A stretch of 64,000 nucleotides of DNA from Texcoconibacillus texcoconensis (GCF_014202575.1 NZ_JACHHB010000008.1:1-64000), one strand, 5' to 3'; counted from the first letter of the stretch, positions 1 to 8,301 are shown. Translations and numbers: made by a program. Notes: generated by a model not told the origin, from the sequence alone.

Positions 1-113
1 GGCTTCCTTCAGATTCCACCTCACGGTGGATACCCTTGCCATTCGCTAACAGTTCCCACTGCCAAGCCTGTAGTGGACTTTCACCACCTAGCTGTTAGAC
101 ATGCCGGGCACAC
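1..113 (-). mobile_element. Group IIC intron, 5' end (cut by window edge)
   Basis: Read on the minus strand, the segment starts with GTGTGCCCGGCATG and continues with GGTGGTGAAAGTCCAC, GGCAAGGGTATCCACC and GAATCTGAAGGAAGC. These are the conserved 5' end and domain I blocks of bacterial group IIC introns of the Oceanobacillus iheyensis type (recognised from memory). The intron begins at 113 and runs leftward out of the window, so the reverse transcriptase and domains V-VI are not visible. It lies directly behind the U-tract of the flagellin terminator, the usual group IIC target. Whether it is full length cannot be seen. Confidence 0.85.
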
Positions 114-147
114 AATAAAAGAGGTTCGCAAAATAGCAAACCTCTTT
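114..147 (-). terminator. Rho-independent terminator of the flagellin pair
   Basis: The minus strand reads AAAGAGGTT, a short loop region, AACCTCTTT and then TTATT, 20 nt past the downstream flagellin stop codon. The group II intron starts at the next base, so the terminator served as insertion target. Confidence 0.85.
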
Positions 148-167
148 GAAATACTGTAGTTAGAATT

Positions 168-1043
168 TTATTGAAGCAACTGAAGAACGTTTTGTGGCTC
201 TTGATTTGCTTGCGCCATCATCGATTGGGAAGCTTGATTTAAAATGTTAGCTTGCGTTTGCTCCATCATTTCCGCAGCCATGTCTGTATCACGGATTCTA
301 GATTCTGCCGCTTGTAGGTTTTCCGCTGCATTGTCTAGGTTAGAGATCGTGTGCTCTAAGCGGTTTTGTGTTGCACCAAGCTCTGAACGTTGATCCGATA
401 CTTGCTGAATTGCATCATCGATAGCTTCTAACTGGTTATCAAAACCGTCAGTGTCACTTGGGTCAGTACCGGCGAAGTCAGTAACATCAATATCATCCAT
501 CTTTATATCATCTGATCCCAAAGCATCAGCACTCATATCTTCAATATGCAACTCTAAATTTTGATCCTCATTTGCTCCAATTTGGAAAACTAAGGCGTCT
601 CCATTTCCATCATCATCCTCAAAGTCACCATCTAACAGGTCTTTTCCATTAAATTGAGTACGATCTGAAATTCCATCAATTTCGTCAACCAATGCCTCAA
701 TTTCATCTTGAATCGCTTCTAAATCTTCTTCTTGGTTCGTTCCTTCGTTCCCTGCTTGTACAGTTAATTCACGCATACGCTGTAAGATATTATGAGTTTC
801 ATCCAACGCACCTTCAGCCGTTTGAATCAAAGAAATTCCATCTTGTGAGTTTTGGCTAGCTTGTTCAAGACCTCGGATTTGTCCACGCATTTTTTCGGAG
901 ATTGAAAGTCCTGCTGCGTCGTCACCTGCACGGTTAATTTGTTGACCTGAAGATAGTTTCTCCATCGCGGATTGTTGGTTTGTTTGGTTGATACCCATTT
1001 GACGATGTGCGTTTTGCGCCATCATGTTGTTATTAATAATCAT
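168..1043 (-). CDS. hag: Flagellin (downstream copy)
   Basis: Flagellin of 291 aa, the filament subunit exported through the flagellar type III apparatus. The start is the ATG at 1043 (MIINNN), because AGGAGG lies 9 nt upstream; a longer reading frame exists but lacks a ribosome site. The N-terminal D0/D1 domain ([20 protein letters not shown]) and C-terminal D1/D0 domain ([20 protein letters not shown], ending NVLQLLQ) are conserved. The middle is short and very acidic (EDDDGNGD). It is almost identical to the second flagellin at 1111-2001 apart from the central region. The 67-nt gap between them has no terminator, so both are probably on one transcript. Confidence 0.95.
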   Translation of the reverse strand: MIINNNMMAQNAHRQMGINQTNQQSAMEKLSSGQQINRAGDDAAGLSISEKMRGQIRGLEQASQNSQDGISLIQTAEGALDETHNILQRMRELTVQAGNEGTNQEEDLEAIQDEIEALVDEIDGISDRTQFNGKDLLDGDFEDDDGNGDALVFQIGANEDQNLELHIEDMSADALGSDDIKMDDIDVTDFAGTDPSDTDGFDNQLEAIDDAIQQVSDQRSELGATQNRLEHTISNLDNAAENLQAAESRIRDTDMAAEMMEQTQANILNQASQSMMAQANQEPQNVLQLLQ

Positions 1044-1052
1044 AATACTATT

Positions 1053-1092
1053 CCTCCTTGAAAAATTATGTTTTCTATCCACTTCCTTGTGG
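1053..1092 (-). promoter_or_regulatory. Candidate CsrA-binding leader of downstream hag
   Basis: In the 67-nt leader the minus strand has CCACAAGGAAGTGG (1079-1092), a hairpin presenting GGA in its loop, followed by CAAGGAGG over the Shine-Dalgarno (1053-1058). This two-site arrangement matches the known B. subtilis hag leader, where CsrA blocks ribosome access. The sites are read from sequence; binding is inferred. Confidence 0.6.
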
Positions 1093-1110
1093 TTAGAGTT
1101 CTACTTTATT

Positions 1111-2001
1111 TTATTGAAGTAGTTGTAAAACGTTTTGTGGCTCTTGATTTGCTTGTGCCATCATCGATTGAGAAGCTTGATTTAAAATGTTAGCTTGCGT
1201 TTGCTCCATCATTTCCGCAGCCATGTCCGTATCACGGATACGAGATTCTGCTGCTTGTAGGTTTTCAGCTGCATTGTCTAGGTTAGAGATTGTGTGTTCT
1301 AAGCGGTTTTGTGTTGCACCAAGTTCAGAACGTTGATCCGATACTTGTTGAATTGCTGCATCGATAGCTTCTAACTGATCATCAAACCCATCATTGTCCT
1401 CATCTGGTGAATTGTCAGCAAATTTCCTAACATCAATATCATCCATTTGGATATCAGTAGCTCCATCATCACCTGTTGTTCCCAATGCATCCGCACTCAT
1501 ATCTTCAATATGCAATTCCAAATTTTGGTCCTCATTTGCTCCAATTTGGAAAATAAGAGGATTGTCACTATCTTCATCAAAGTCACCATCTAATAAATCT
1601 TTTCCATTAAATTGAGTACGATCTGAAATTCCATCAATTTCATCAACCAATGCCTCAATTTCATCTTGAATCGCTTCTAAATCTTCTTCTTGGTTCGTAC
1701 CTTCATTACCTGCTTGTACAGTTAATTCACGCATACGCTGTAAGATATTATGAGTTTCATCCAATGCGCCTTCAGCTGTTTGAATTAATGAAATACCATC
1801 TTGCGAGTTTTGACTTGCTTGCTCTAAACCACGAATTTGTCCACGCATTTTTTCGGAGATGGAAAGTCCTGCTGCATCATCACCAGCACGATTGATTTGC
1901 TGACCAGAAGAAAGTTTCTCCATTGCAGATTGTTGGTTTGTTTGGTTGATACCCATTTGACGGTGCGCATTTTGCGCCATCATGTTGTTGTTAATAATCA
2001 T
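1111..2001 (-). CDS. hag: Flagellin (upstream copy)
   Basis: Second flagellin, 296 aa. The ATG at 2001 (MIINNN) has AGGAGG at 2011-2016; the longer frame reaching 2109 would run through the leader and is rejected. Terminal D0/D1 domains match the downstream copy nearly residue for residue. Differences concentrate in the middle third, where this copy has different acidic stretches (DEDSDNP, TTGDDGATD, DNSPDEDNDG). It is first behind the sigma-D promoter. The pattern suggests a recent duplication or gene conversion of the ends with drift of the surface-exposed centre. Two filament subunits, or one dominant and one backup, are both possible. Confidence 0.95.
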   Translation of the reverse strand: MIINNNMMAQNAHRQMGINQTNQQSAMEKLSSGQQINRAGDDAAGLSISEKMRGQIRGLEQASQNSQDGISLIQTAEGALDETHNILQRMRELTVQAGNEGTNQEEDLEAIQDEIEALVDEIDGISDRTQFNGKDLLDGDFDEDSDNPLIFQIGANEDQNLELHIEDMSADALGTTGDDGATDIQMDDIDVRKFADNSPDEDNDGFDDQLEAIDAAIQQVSDQRSELGATQNRLEHTISNLDNAAENLQAAESRIRDTDMAAEMMEQTQANILNQASQSMMAQANQEPQNVLQLLQ

Positions 2002-2010
2002 AATACTATT

Positions 2011-2053
2011 CCTCCTTGAGATATGTGTTTTACTTCTGCCCACGTCCTTGTAG
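2011..2053 (-). promoter_or_regulatory. Candidate CsrA-binding leader of upstream hag
   Basis: The minus strand carries CTACAAGGACGTGG (about 2040-2053), very close to the E. coli CsrA SELEX consensus RUACARGGAUGU, plus CAAGGAGG at the Shine-Dalgarno (2011-2016). The same spacing type occurs in the downstream flagellin leader. CsrA is encoded 210 bp upstream, so autoregulation of flagellin translation is likely. Confidence 0.65.
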
Positions 2054-2123
2054 TTAGAAGTTCGTTCAAGCGATGTCAGTCGAAAGTCGGCCGCCCTCCC
2101 ACTGATCATCAGCTACATATCTT

Positions 2124-2150
2124 ATATCGGACGAAAGTCATCAATGTTTA
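2124..2150 (-). promoter_or_regulatory. Sigma-D promoter for the flagellin genes
   Basis: The minus strand reads TAAA (2150-2147), 15 nt, then TCCGATAT (2131-2124), against the sigma-D consensus TAAA-N15-GCCGATAT. It would give a leader of roughly 115 nt before the first flagellin start, containing the CsrA-like site. Confidence 0.75.
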
Positions 2151-2186
2151 ATAGTTACCTTGAAAAAATTTATAAAAATAGTTCCA

Positions 2187-2212
2187 CAAAAAAACCACCC
2201 TTTCGGATGGCT
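2187..2212 (-). terminator. Terminator after csrA
   Basis: The minus strand forms CCATCC-GAAA-GGGTGG followed by seven T residues, directly at the csrA stop codon. It separates csrA from the flagellin transcript. Confidence 0.85.
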
Positions 2213-2459
2213 ATTCTTTATCATTTTGTTTTGTCTCTAGTTGCAAAGTAAGTTTCGTCAATGCGTCAAGAGAAGCATCTTGTGCGGCGACGTTATTTTC
2301 TTCTTGGATGGCGAGGTACACTTCTTTACGATGAATATCCACATTTTTAGGGGCATTGATGCCGAGTTTGATTTGCTCGCCTTCGATGGCGAGAATTTTC
2401 ACTTCGATATCATCACCGATTTGGATTGATTCATTTGCTTTCCGGGTGAGAACAAGCAT
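2211..2459 (-). CDS. csrA: Carbon storage regulator CsrA
   Basis: RNA-binding translational repressor, 82 aa. It starts [16 protein letters not shown], the family signature, and contains [20 protein letters not shown], the beta-strand core that contacts GGA motifs. The C-terminal tail is longer than in gamma-proteobacterial CsrA, as usual in Bacillus. AGGAGG precedes the ATG, and the gene starts 3 nt after the fliW stop, so the two are translationally linked. In Bacillus, CsrA represses hag translation and is sequestered by FliW; candidate target sites lie in both flagellin leaders here. Confidence 0.97.
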   Translation of the reverse strand: MLVLTRKANESIQIGDDIEVKILAIEGEQIKLGINAPKNVDIHRKEVYLAIQEENNVAAQDASLDALTKLTLQLETKQNDKE

Positions 2460-2462
2460 CGC

Positions 2463-2918
2463 TTACCCCTCCTTTTCCGTTGCCGCCGCTTGAGGTTGAA
2501 TGATTTGGTGCCTTGTATGATAGTCGCTTTCCGTTAAGGCGATTTGTTTTGCTTGTTGGTTTTTACGGTTGATGACGATTGGACCACGTAAGTTTGCTGT
2601 CGTTTCTTCGAATGGATCTTTAACCGTTAAAATCACGAATAGGGCGACGTCTTCGCCTGATTCTATTTCAAGTTGTTCGACGGTCGCGTCTGTTAATTTC
2701 GCTTCGTAATTCGGGAAGAACGAAAACGGGTTAATGACGACGAATGCTAAATTAGGCGTGTTAACAGATTGTAAAGCGAAAAAGGGACCCTCCTCCCCTT
2801 TTAACGATAATAAGACAAATTGCTTTTCTTCTTCAAAGCTCGGTAAGCCTTGTGGAAATTGGATGATTTGCGATTCGTTGATGGTAACTTGTCCATTGTA
2901 TTTCGTTTCTATATTCAC
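2463..2918 (-). CDS. fliW: Flagellar assembly factor FliW
   Basis: FliW, 151 aa from the chosen GTG at 2918. It binds CsrA allosterically and is displaced by free flagellin, coupling Hag export to hag translation. The start MNIETKYNGQVTI matches the usual family N-terminus; the 20 upstream in-frame residues look like untranslated leader. Family features seen are IIQFPQGLPSFE, the NPFSFFPNYE stretch and ANLRGPIVINRKNQQAKQ. The ribosome site before the GTG is weak (GTGGTGA), so the start is less sure than the identity. csrA follows after 3 nt. Confidence 0.95.
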   Translation of the reverse strand: MNIETKYNGQVTINESQIIQFPQGLPSFEEEKQFVLLSLKGEEGPFFALQSVNTPNLAFVVINPFSFFPNYEAKLTDATVEQLEIESGEDVALFVILTVKDPFEETTANLRGPIVINRKNQQAKQIALTESDYHTRHQIIQPQAAATEKEG

Positions 2919-3027
2919 GTTGTTCACCACGCTTTTATAATATATACCTATTGTAGCTTGTATGATTGCTGATAACAATAGCGCCGGGAAGCTACGGTGC
3001 TTCTCTTTTGGTACTATTCATTCGCTA

Positions 3028-3158
3028 CAATCAACTCCCTTTCCGCGGACGAGCCCACGAGCCTCCTCACCCGAAGTCCATCAGGGCGGTATCGCTCGCC
3101 TGTGGGGTCTCGTTTGGCTCGTTCTTCCGCTGGAGTGTCGTTGATTTCCGCTCATTTA
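3028..3158 (-). repeat. GC-rich imperfect palindromic repeat, degenerate copy
   Basis: In the 466-bp gap between fliW and the DUF6470 gene. The minus strand carries ACTCCAGCGGAAG, GAGACCCCACAGGCG, GAGGAGGCTCG and GTCCGCGGAAAG, the blocks of a repeat seen widely in alkaliphilic Bacillaceae (recalled). It is related to the copies at 3254 and 4061. Confidence 0.6.
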
Positions 3159-3253
3159 ACAGAACAACACCGTCTTTTCAAAATCAATTTAGTTAACCAA
3201 GTCAGCCTTTGTAAGTTGTGGAATACGTTTATATTACAAATCAGCTTGAAGGA

Positions 3254-3356
3254 GTGGAAGGCGGCGACTCCTGCGGGATAAGCAACAGATGAAGACCCCG
3301 CAGGGCGTTTTTCCCGAGGAGGCTGAGGCGTTGCCCGCGGAAAGCGTCCGCCTGCA
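3254..3356 (+). repeat. GC-rich imperfect palindromic repeat
   Basis: Outer arms GGCGGCGACTCCTGCGGG and CCCGCGGAAAGCGTCCGCC pair imperfectly. The inner block GAAGACCCCGCAGGGCG...CGAGGAGGCTGAGG is typical of the family. Other copies are at 4061 (opposite strand), 34.6, 40.75 and 41.2 kb. Confidence 0.7.
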
Positions 3357-3384
3357 ACGGATTCGAGCGATAACAAAACATCCT

Positions 3385-3966
3385 TTACAAATGACGATTC
3401 ACATTCGTTCCAACAACGTCTATCGTCAAGTTATTTTTCTGCTCAAGGTAGACGTCGCGTTGCCAGCGGGGGATGTCGATCATGGGATCATTTTTGTTTA
3501 CGTGAATGTCCAGGTTATCTGGTTGGGCGTCGACGTTGATGTCACCGGCGTTGTAATCAAATTGGACGCTGAATGCGCTTGATGGCATCCACCCGTGGGT
3601 GACTTGGGGTGGTGGATCTAAAATGCCGTCTTGCCTAGCGATTTCTGGGATGGCGGGCTGACCGCTTTCAATTTGCTTGAGCATTTCTCCTTGTTGAGCG
3701 ACCTTGGCGGCGTATTGGAAAGCGGCTTGACTTGCTTGCGCGGCAAATTCATCGCTCGATCGGAGTGGGCCGATTAAGTTCGCTTCAGCAAAGGCTTGTG
3801 ATTGGTCAATCGACAATTGCCCGTCTTGTTTGTGAATCGTCATCCCGCCGTGCTGTTGTTGGATCGACAAGTCCGCTTCTGGTTGTTGAACCTGCATTTG
3901 TGGGCGTTGTGACTGCATCCCGATTTGTGCAGTTTGGCTATTCATTTGAATTTGCGGCACTTGCAT
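3385..3966 (-). CDS. DUF6470 family flagellar-locus protein (YviE-like)
   Basis: A 193-aa soluble protein in the position of B. subtilis yviE, between flgL and fliW. The ATG at 3966 (MQVPQIQM) is chosen because AGGAG sits 8 nt upstream; the GTG three codons earlier would overlap it. The N-terminal 50 residues are rich in Gln and Met and start with the alternating pattern PQIQMNSQTAQIG seen in the family. There is no signal peptide or membrane segment. The C-terminal half has beta-type segments (FSVQFDYNAGDINVDA). Its role is unknown; the conserved neighbourhood suggests a part in late flagellar assembly. Confidence 0.85.
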   Translation of the reverse strand: MQVPQIQMNSQTAQIGMQSQRPQMQVQQPEADLSIQQQHGGMTIHKQDGQLSIDQSQAFAEANLIGPLRSSDEFAAQASQAAFQYAAKVAQQGEMLKQIESGQPAIPEIARQDGILDPPPQVTHGWMPSSAFSVQFDYNAGDINVDAQPDNLDIHVNKNDPMIDIPRWQRDVYLEQKNNLTIDVVGTNVNRHL

Positions 3967-4060
3967 CTCGTTCACTCCTAGCAGTCATCACGTAACACCT
4001 ATGTTTTAATTAGACTTTGTTCTAGTAGGATTAGCCTTTGGATAAGTTATTCCTCAGATT

Positions 4061-4176
4061 CGCTACAGGTGGACGCTTTCCACGGGCAATGCTTCAGCCT
4101 CCTCGTGAGCAGAAGCTCACTGCGGGGTCTTCAGCTATTGCTTTTCCCGCGGGAGTCGCCACCTTTCGCTTCTCCG
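4061..4176 (-). repeat. GC-rich imperfect palindromic repeat
   Basis: The minus strand reads GGTGGCGACTCCCGCGGG, GCTGAAGACCCCGCA, GAGGAGGCTGAAGC and GTGGAAAGCGTCCACC. Its inner hairpin is GTGAGC-TTCT-GCTCAC, different in sequence from that of the other copies. It fills the gap between flgL and the DUF6470 gene. Confidence 0.7.
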
Positions 4177-4207
4177 ATTTCATCCAAAAAAATTTCAAAA
4201 ACAACCT

Positions 4208-5395
4208 CTAATTCAGAAAGTCCATTAACGTCGGTTGAATGATTCTTGAGCTTGACGAAAGCGCGGCGCGGTGGACGTTTTCTTGTTCTTGCAAGTTGGT
4301 GATGACTTCGGCGATGTCCGCGTCTTCGTTGTCAGACATGATTCGTTTGGCGATAATCTCTTGGTCTTGCACACGCTCGTCCATCATTTCAACACGGTTG
4401 TAACGGGCGCCGAGTTCGGCGCGTTCGTCGACGATTTTGTCGATTTGTCCGTCTAAGTTATCGAGGACGGCACTAATCTCACTCGTCTCGGCATTTTCGT
4501 CTTCTAAAATGTTTTCTAAACGTTTAATATCACCGAAGAAGTCACTGGAAAAGACGTTTGTCGCATCGACGTTGACGGGCATGTTGACGCCTTTTAATAG
4601 TTCGATTTCCACGTTCGTATCGTTATTAGAAACGGCATCTTCATGGGAGACGACGACTTGACGGGCCGGCAGTTCCTCTCTGTCGGTCACTTCTTCGCCT
4701 TCTTCATCTAGGTACGTATGTTCATACGTCACTGTGCCCTCTTCTTTGTTGAAAATCAATTCTTTTTGCTTACCATCTGGTAAGTCTGTTCGAGCAAATG
4801 TGAATTCATTGTCACCGTTTTGCTCGACCATTTCGTATTTCCCACCGTCGTACGTGATGTTGTAACGAAAGTCACCGGCATCGCGCTCTTCATCAGCCAT
4901 TTCTTCTAGTTGGTTTTGAAAACCGTCCGCATCAAGCCCGACATCTAGTAGCGATTCATCGACAGGGGCGGTGGTGGTGTCGGCGCCATTAAAGATATAC
5001 TTTCCGTTCGCTTGCGTGTTGGCCACTGACTGGAGATGTTCGCGCAATTGACGAACTTCCTTTGCGATGTTGGCACGCTGCCCTTCTTCATAAGAGTCAT
5101 TGGCTGCTTGGACGCCGAGTTCGCGGACGCGGTGCATGGCGTTGGTGGCTTCGTCTAGGGCGTCGTCGCTGTTGTCCATCCAGTTGTAGACTTCGGAGAC
5201 GTTGCGCTTGAATTGTCCGGCTTCAGCTACCTCGGTTCGGTAGCGCATGCCGTTCATGGCGACGACGGGGTCTTGGGATGCCCGTGTGATTTTTTTGCCG
5301 GTGGATAGTTGGTCTTGGATTTGGCTCATTTTTTGGTTGCTGTTGCTCAGGTGGTTCAGTGAGTTGTTTGTGAGCATGGATTGAGTTACGCGCAT
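4208..5395 (-). CDS. flgL: Flagellar hook-filament junction protein FlgL
   Basis: FlgL (HAP3), 395 aa, joins the FlgK ring to the flagellin filament. The N-terminus MRVTQSMLTNNSLNHL and C-terminus ending RIIQPTLMDFLN are typical D0 helices. A flagellin-like helix (STGKKITRASQDPVVAMNGM) follows. The ATG at 5395 is preferred over the GTG at 5404, since GAAGG lies at a proper distance and FlgL proteins begin MRVTQ. The middle, residues roughly 150-290, is an acidic beta-rich insertion that makes it longer than B. subtilis FlgL (about 300 aa). It is expected in the flgM-flgN-flgK-flgL operon. Confidence 0.95.
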   Translation of the reverse strand: MRVTQSMLTNNSLNHLSNSNQKMSQIQDQLSTGKKITRASQDPVVAMNGMRYRTEVAEAGQFKRNVSEVYNWMDNSDDALDEATNAMHRVRELGVQAANDSYEEGQRANIAKEVRQLREHLQSVANTQANGKYIFNGADTTTAPVDESLLDVGLDADGFQNQLEEMADEERDAGDFRYNITYDGGKYEMVEQNGDNEFTFARTDLPDGKQKELIFNKEEGTVTYEHTYLDEEGEEVTDREELPARQVVVSHEDAVSNNDTNVEIELLKGVNMPVNVDATNVFSSDFFGDIKRLENILEDENAETSEISAVLDNLDGQIDKIVDERAELGARYNRVEMMDERVQDQEIIAKRIMSDNEDADIAEVITNLQEQENVHRAALSSSSRIIQPTLMDFLN

Positions 5396-5436
5396 CGGTT
5401 TCACCTTCTATCGTTATTCGTTGTTCGGACTTTTAT

Positions 5437-5483
5437 GGGGTCAGACCCCTTTAAGGATGTTCGGCTAAGGTCGCGACGCCGAA
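5437..5483. other. Two short palindromes between flgK and flgL
   Basis: The 109-bp gap has GGGGTCAGACCCC (5437-5449) and an inverted repeat TTCGGC...GCCGAA (5460-5483). Neither has a proper U-tract in the minus direction, so they look more like processing or repeat remnants than terminators. Confidence 0.4.
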
Positions 5484-5504
5484 CTGTCCCACTTCCTATG
5501 CGCC

Positions 5505-7436
5505 CTATCTGCCGACAACGCCCATGCGGTTGATGATGGTGTCGAGCATTTCGTCGATCATCGTCATGTTGCGGGCTGCTGCGTTGTAGGCGTGTTGAAA
5601 TTGCATCATGTTCGTCATTTCTTCGTCGAGACTGACGGCGCTCACGGATTGGCGGCGTTGGTCGACGGATTCTCGTAAGCTATCTGAGTTATTTTTCAGT
5701 CGTTCGGCTTCGTTTGTGTCTACAGCCATATCTCCGATGACGCCTTGGTAGAAGCTTTGTACGTCGCCGGTTGTTCCGTCGAAGTTCAGTTCGGTGTCTT
5801 TCACGTTCGCAAGTGCAAGCGCGTTGGATCCGTCTCCGGCGTAGGCTTCGGTTTCGTCGAGTGGGAGGTCGATCGACCAATCGGCGTTTTCGTCGTCGTC
5901 GAGGTCAAGTTGGTCGGCGAGACCGTTGATGTTGATCGTCATGTTTTGACCTTCGATTGCGAATTCACCGTCATCGATGTCGTCTTCTTCGACGGTTGTC
6001 CAGTCGTCTTCTTCGGGGTCGCCTTCACCCGTCTCGGCATATTGCCACTCACCATTTTCGTGGCGAATATATAAGTATTCGTCATCGCCTTCATATTGGC
6101 CGCGTACTTGTGGAGACGCGTCATTTGGGATGTTGTCCGTTTCTGCGTCCATTAAGAAGTAGTTGCTTTCTGCATCTGCAGAAGCTGCGATGTGATCTAG
6201 TTCATTTTGAATGTCATTTGAAACCTTTAAGTTCACTGCGGCTCCGGACGGGTCATCTTCACTTGGTTCGACGCCGTCATAGTCGAAAAAGTCGTAACCG
6301 ACGTGTTCGCCGTTTTCAATTTCTGATAGACTCCAACCTGAGCTGTGCACATCATTGAATTCGTCAACAAAGTTGTGCACCATGACATCTAGGTTGTGGA
6401 TCATATCTGGGAAATCGCCTTGTTGGTCACCGTCTCGATCGATGAAGCCGTGTGCTTCAATGTCGGCTTTTAGTTTTCCGAGACTCTTGAATGATTCTGG
6501 TTCAAAGGTCGTCACAGCACCGATATTTTCTAGGTCCTCAATGTCATCTGCTTGTTGTAATGCTTTCGGTGTCGCGATGGCGAGTTGGTCGACAAGCCCA
6601 TGATCATCATCGTAACCAACGACGATTTCGTTCGCTTCTTGGCGTTGGGCATCAACGAGTGTGCCACCGATGGCGCGACCGTCTTCATCGGAGAGTTTGA
6701 TCGTATATTGGCCGAGGGCGTTCTCTTTCGCTTCACCGCCGCTTGAGACCGTTTCAACTTGGACGTCGACGTATTCGGAGAGTTCATCGACGAGTTGATC
6801 TCTTTCGTCGTACAAGTCATTGGGTAAGTCCCCGTGTGGTTCGACACTTGCGATTTGGCGGTTCATATCGTTAATTTGCCGCGAAAGAGAGTTGATATTT
6901 TCCACATTTGTATTAATTTGACTTTGCAGATCTGATTGAATGGCTTCTAAAGAACTGACCGTATAGTTGAATGATTCCGCAACTGCCTCACCTCGTTGCC
7001 TGACGACAGAGCGTGCGCCTGAGTCTTCAGGGTTGACGGATAGGTCTTGTAGGGCAGACCAAAATTGGTCCATCGTGTTGGCGATGCCATCGTCAGTCGG
7101 TTCGTTCATAATGTCTTCCATTTTTTCTAGCGAGTCGTGACGTGCGGCCCAATAGCCATGTTTCGTATTTTCATTGCGATATTGCGCATCAAGAAATGAT
7201 TCTCGTACACGCTCGATTTCGCCGGCTTGAACCCCGGTTCCGATTTGACCTGCGCCACCACCTGGTTTGTTAAAGGATGGCGCGTACATCGCATCGGTTG
7301 GGCTCATGTTCACACGTTGGCGTGAGTAGCCTTCTGTATTCGCATTGGCAATGTTGTGGCCGGTTGTATGGAGCGCCGCTTGTTGCGTGGCGATCGATCG
7401 GCGCGCGGTCTCGAGACCGTGAAAAGTTGATGTCAT
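5505..7436 (-). CDS. flgK: Flagellar hook-associated protein FlgK
   Basis: FlgK (HAP1), 643 aa, the first junction zone between hook and filament. The N-terminal rod/hook signature HTTGHNIANANTEGYSRQRV (about residues 23-42) and the C-terminal EMTNMMQFQHAYNAAARNM are clear. GGAGG precedes the ATG at 7436. It is well over 100 aa longer than B. subtilis FlgK (about 500 aa). The extra length is a very acidic central region, residues about 380-560, rich in Asp/Glu (EEDDWTTVEEDDIDDGE), presumably an enlarged surface domain. flgN lies upstream and flgL downstream. Confidence 0.96.
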   Translation of the reverse strand: MTSTFHGLETARRSIATQQAALHTTGHNIANANTEGYSRQRVNMSPTDAMYAPSFNKPGGGAGQIGTGVQAGEIERVRESFLDAQYRNENTKHGYWAARHDSLEKMEDIMNEPTDDGIANTMDQFWSALQDLSVNPEDSGARSVVRQRGEAVAESFNYTVSSLEAIQSDLQSQINTNVENINSLSRQINDMNRQIASVEPHGDLPNDLYDERDQLVDELSEYVDVQVETVSSGGEAKENALGQYTIKLSDEDGRAIGGTLVDAQRQEANEIVVGYDDDHGLVDQLAIATPKALQQADDIEDLENIGAVTTFEPESFKSLGKLKADIEAHGFIDRDGDQQGDFPDMIHNLDVMVHNFVDEFNDVHSSGWSLSEIENGEHVGYDFFDYDGVEPSEDDPSGAAVNLKVSNDIQNELDHIAASADAESNYFLMDAETDNIPNDASPQVRGQYEGDDEYLYIRHENGEWQYAETGEGDPEEDDWTTVEEDDIDDGEFAIEGQNMTININGLADQLDLDDDENADWSIDLPLDETEAYAGDGSNALALANVKDTELNFDGTTGDVQSFYQGVIGDMAVDTNEAERLKNNSDSLRESVDQRRQSVSAVSLDEEMTNMMQFQHAYNAAARNMTMIDEMLDTIINRMGVVGR

Positions 7437-7493
7437 CTCATAAGTCCTCCCTGCTTCTCTACGTTCTTTGATTGTTTGTTAGGTCTATGGCTG

Positions 7494-8000
7494 TTATGCT
7501 TTCGAGTCAAAGAGCGAGCGACCTGGTTCTGGTGGTTCGTCTTGGTGTGGTGTTTGCGCGTTTGGCCGGCTGTAGTTACCTGGGTCCGTTTCTGGGCGCA
7601 CCATGTCTAGGGACAAGTTGACAAAACGCAACGACTCTTCAATGAGCTGCTGGTTCAGTTCATTTTGTTGCTGTAACGGTGTGATGATGTCTGTGAGTTG
7701 CTTTTGTAACGCATGCAGCTCGTCTTGCTCGTCAGGAGGCAAGATCGTCATCAATTCAGTGAGCGTTACGTTCTCTTTGACAAGTCCCTCCTCCGCCAGA
7801 ATCGCATAGGTCGCCTGTTGCCGCTTTTCTTCCAGTTTTCGAAGCCCATGAATGTGCGTCGTCTCTTTTTTCATCAACGCTTCTAAGGAGGGCATATCTC
7901 CATTAGTCACCACCGTTTGTTTTTCCTTAGCAATCGTTAATAACGATTCGTGAACAGTCACCATACTTGTCAGTGTTGACTTTAATTCATAAATAGACAT
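7494..8000 (-). CDS. flgN: Flagellar export chaperone FlgN
   Basis: FlgN-type cytoplasmic chaperone, 168 aa, expected to bind the C-termini of FlgK and FlgL before export. The sequence is mostly amphipathic helix (HESLLTIAKEKQTVVTNGD, LEEKRQQATYAIL). The tail is Pro/Glu-rich (TPHQDEPPEPG). It lies directly before flgK. A GGGAGGG ribosome site precedes the ATG at 8000. Assignment rests on the family pattern and the conserved flgM-flgN-flgK-flgL order. Confidence 0.9.
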   Translation of the reverse strand: MSIYELKSTLTSMVTVHESLLTIAKEKQTVVTNGDMPSLEALMKKETTHIHGLRKLEEKRQQATYAILAEEGLVKENVTLTELMTILPPDEQDELHALQKQLTDIITPLQQQNELNQQLIEESLRFVNLSLDMVRPETDPGNYSRPNAQTPHQDEPPEPGRSLFDSKA

Positions 8001-8037
8001 GGTTCTTTCCCTCCTAGGGTTGGTATGTGTTTACTAT

Positions 8038-8301
8038 TTAGGCATCGGACCAAAACTGAGCGACTTTCTTCGCGACGTCTTGACTTGGCACGTCGTATGT
8101 TCCGTCATTGATCTTTTGTTTCAATTGATCAATCTTCTCTTGGCGTTCTGGGTCTCGCTTTGCGTCGACTTGCATTCGCTTCGCTTCTGACGAGATTTCA
8201 ATTTGGTCGCGCTGCTTCGGGCGTTCGTTTTGCTCGACCTTGTTTTGTTGAGTTTGCTTTTGGTAGATCTGGTTCACATTATGAAATGGATTAATTTTCA
8301 T
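8038..8301 (-). CDS. flgM: Anti-sigma-D factor FlgM
   Basis: FlgM, 87 aa, holds sigma-D (SigD) inactive until the hook-basal body is complete. The N-terminus MKINPFHNVNQIYQKQ and the C-terminal helix block EKIDQLKQKINDGTYDV are family hallmarks. The ATG at 8301 is chosen because GAGGTGA lies 7 nt upstream; the TTG six bases earlier is inside that spacing. flgN follows after 37 nt. A sigma-D promoter 50 bp upstream would give feedback, as in B. subtilis. Confidence 0.93.
   Translation of the reverse strand: MKINPFHNVNQIYQKQTQQNKVEQNERPKQRDQIEISSEAKRMQVDAKRDPERQEKIDQLKQKINDGTYDVPSQDVAKKVAQFWSDA

Noticed and set aside
3152-3376. Open frames over the GC-rich repeats between fliW and the DUF6470 gene
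   Set aside because: They are translations of the repeat element and recur wherever the element lies.
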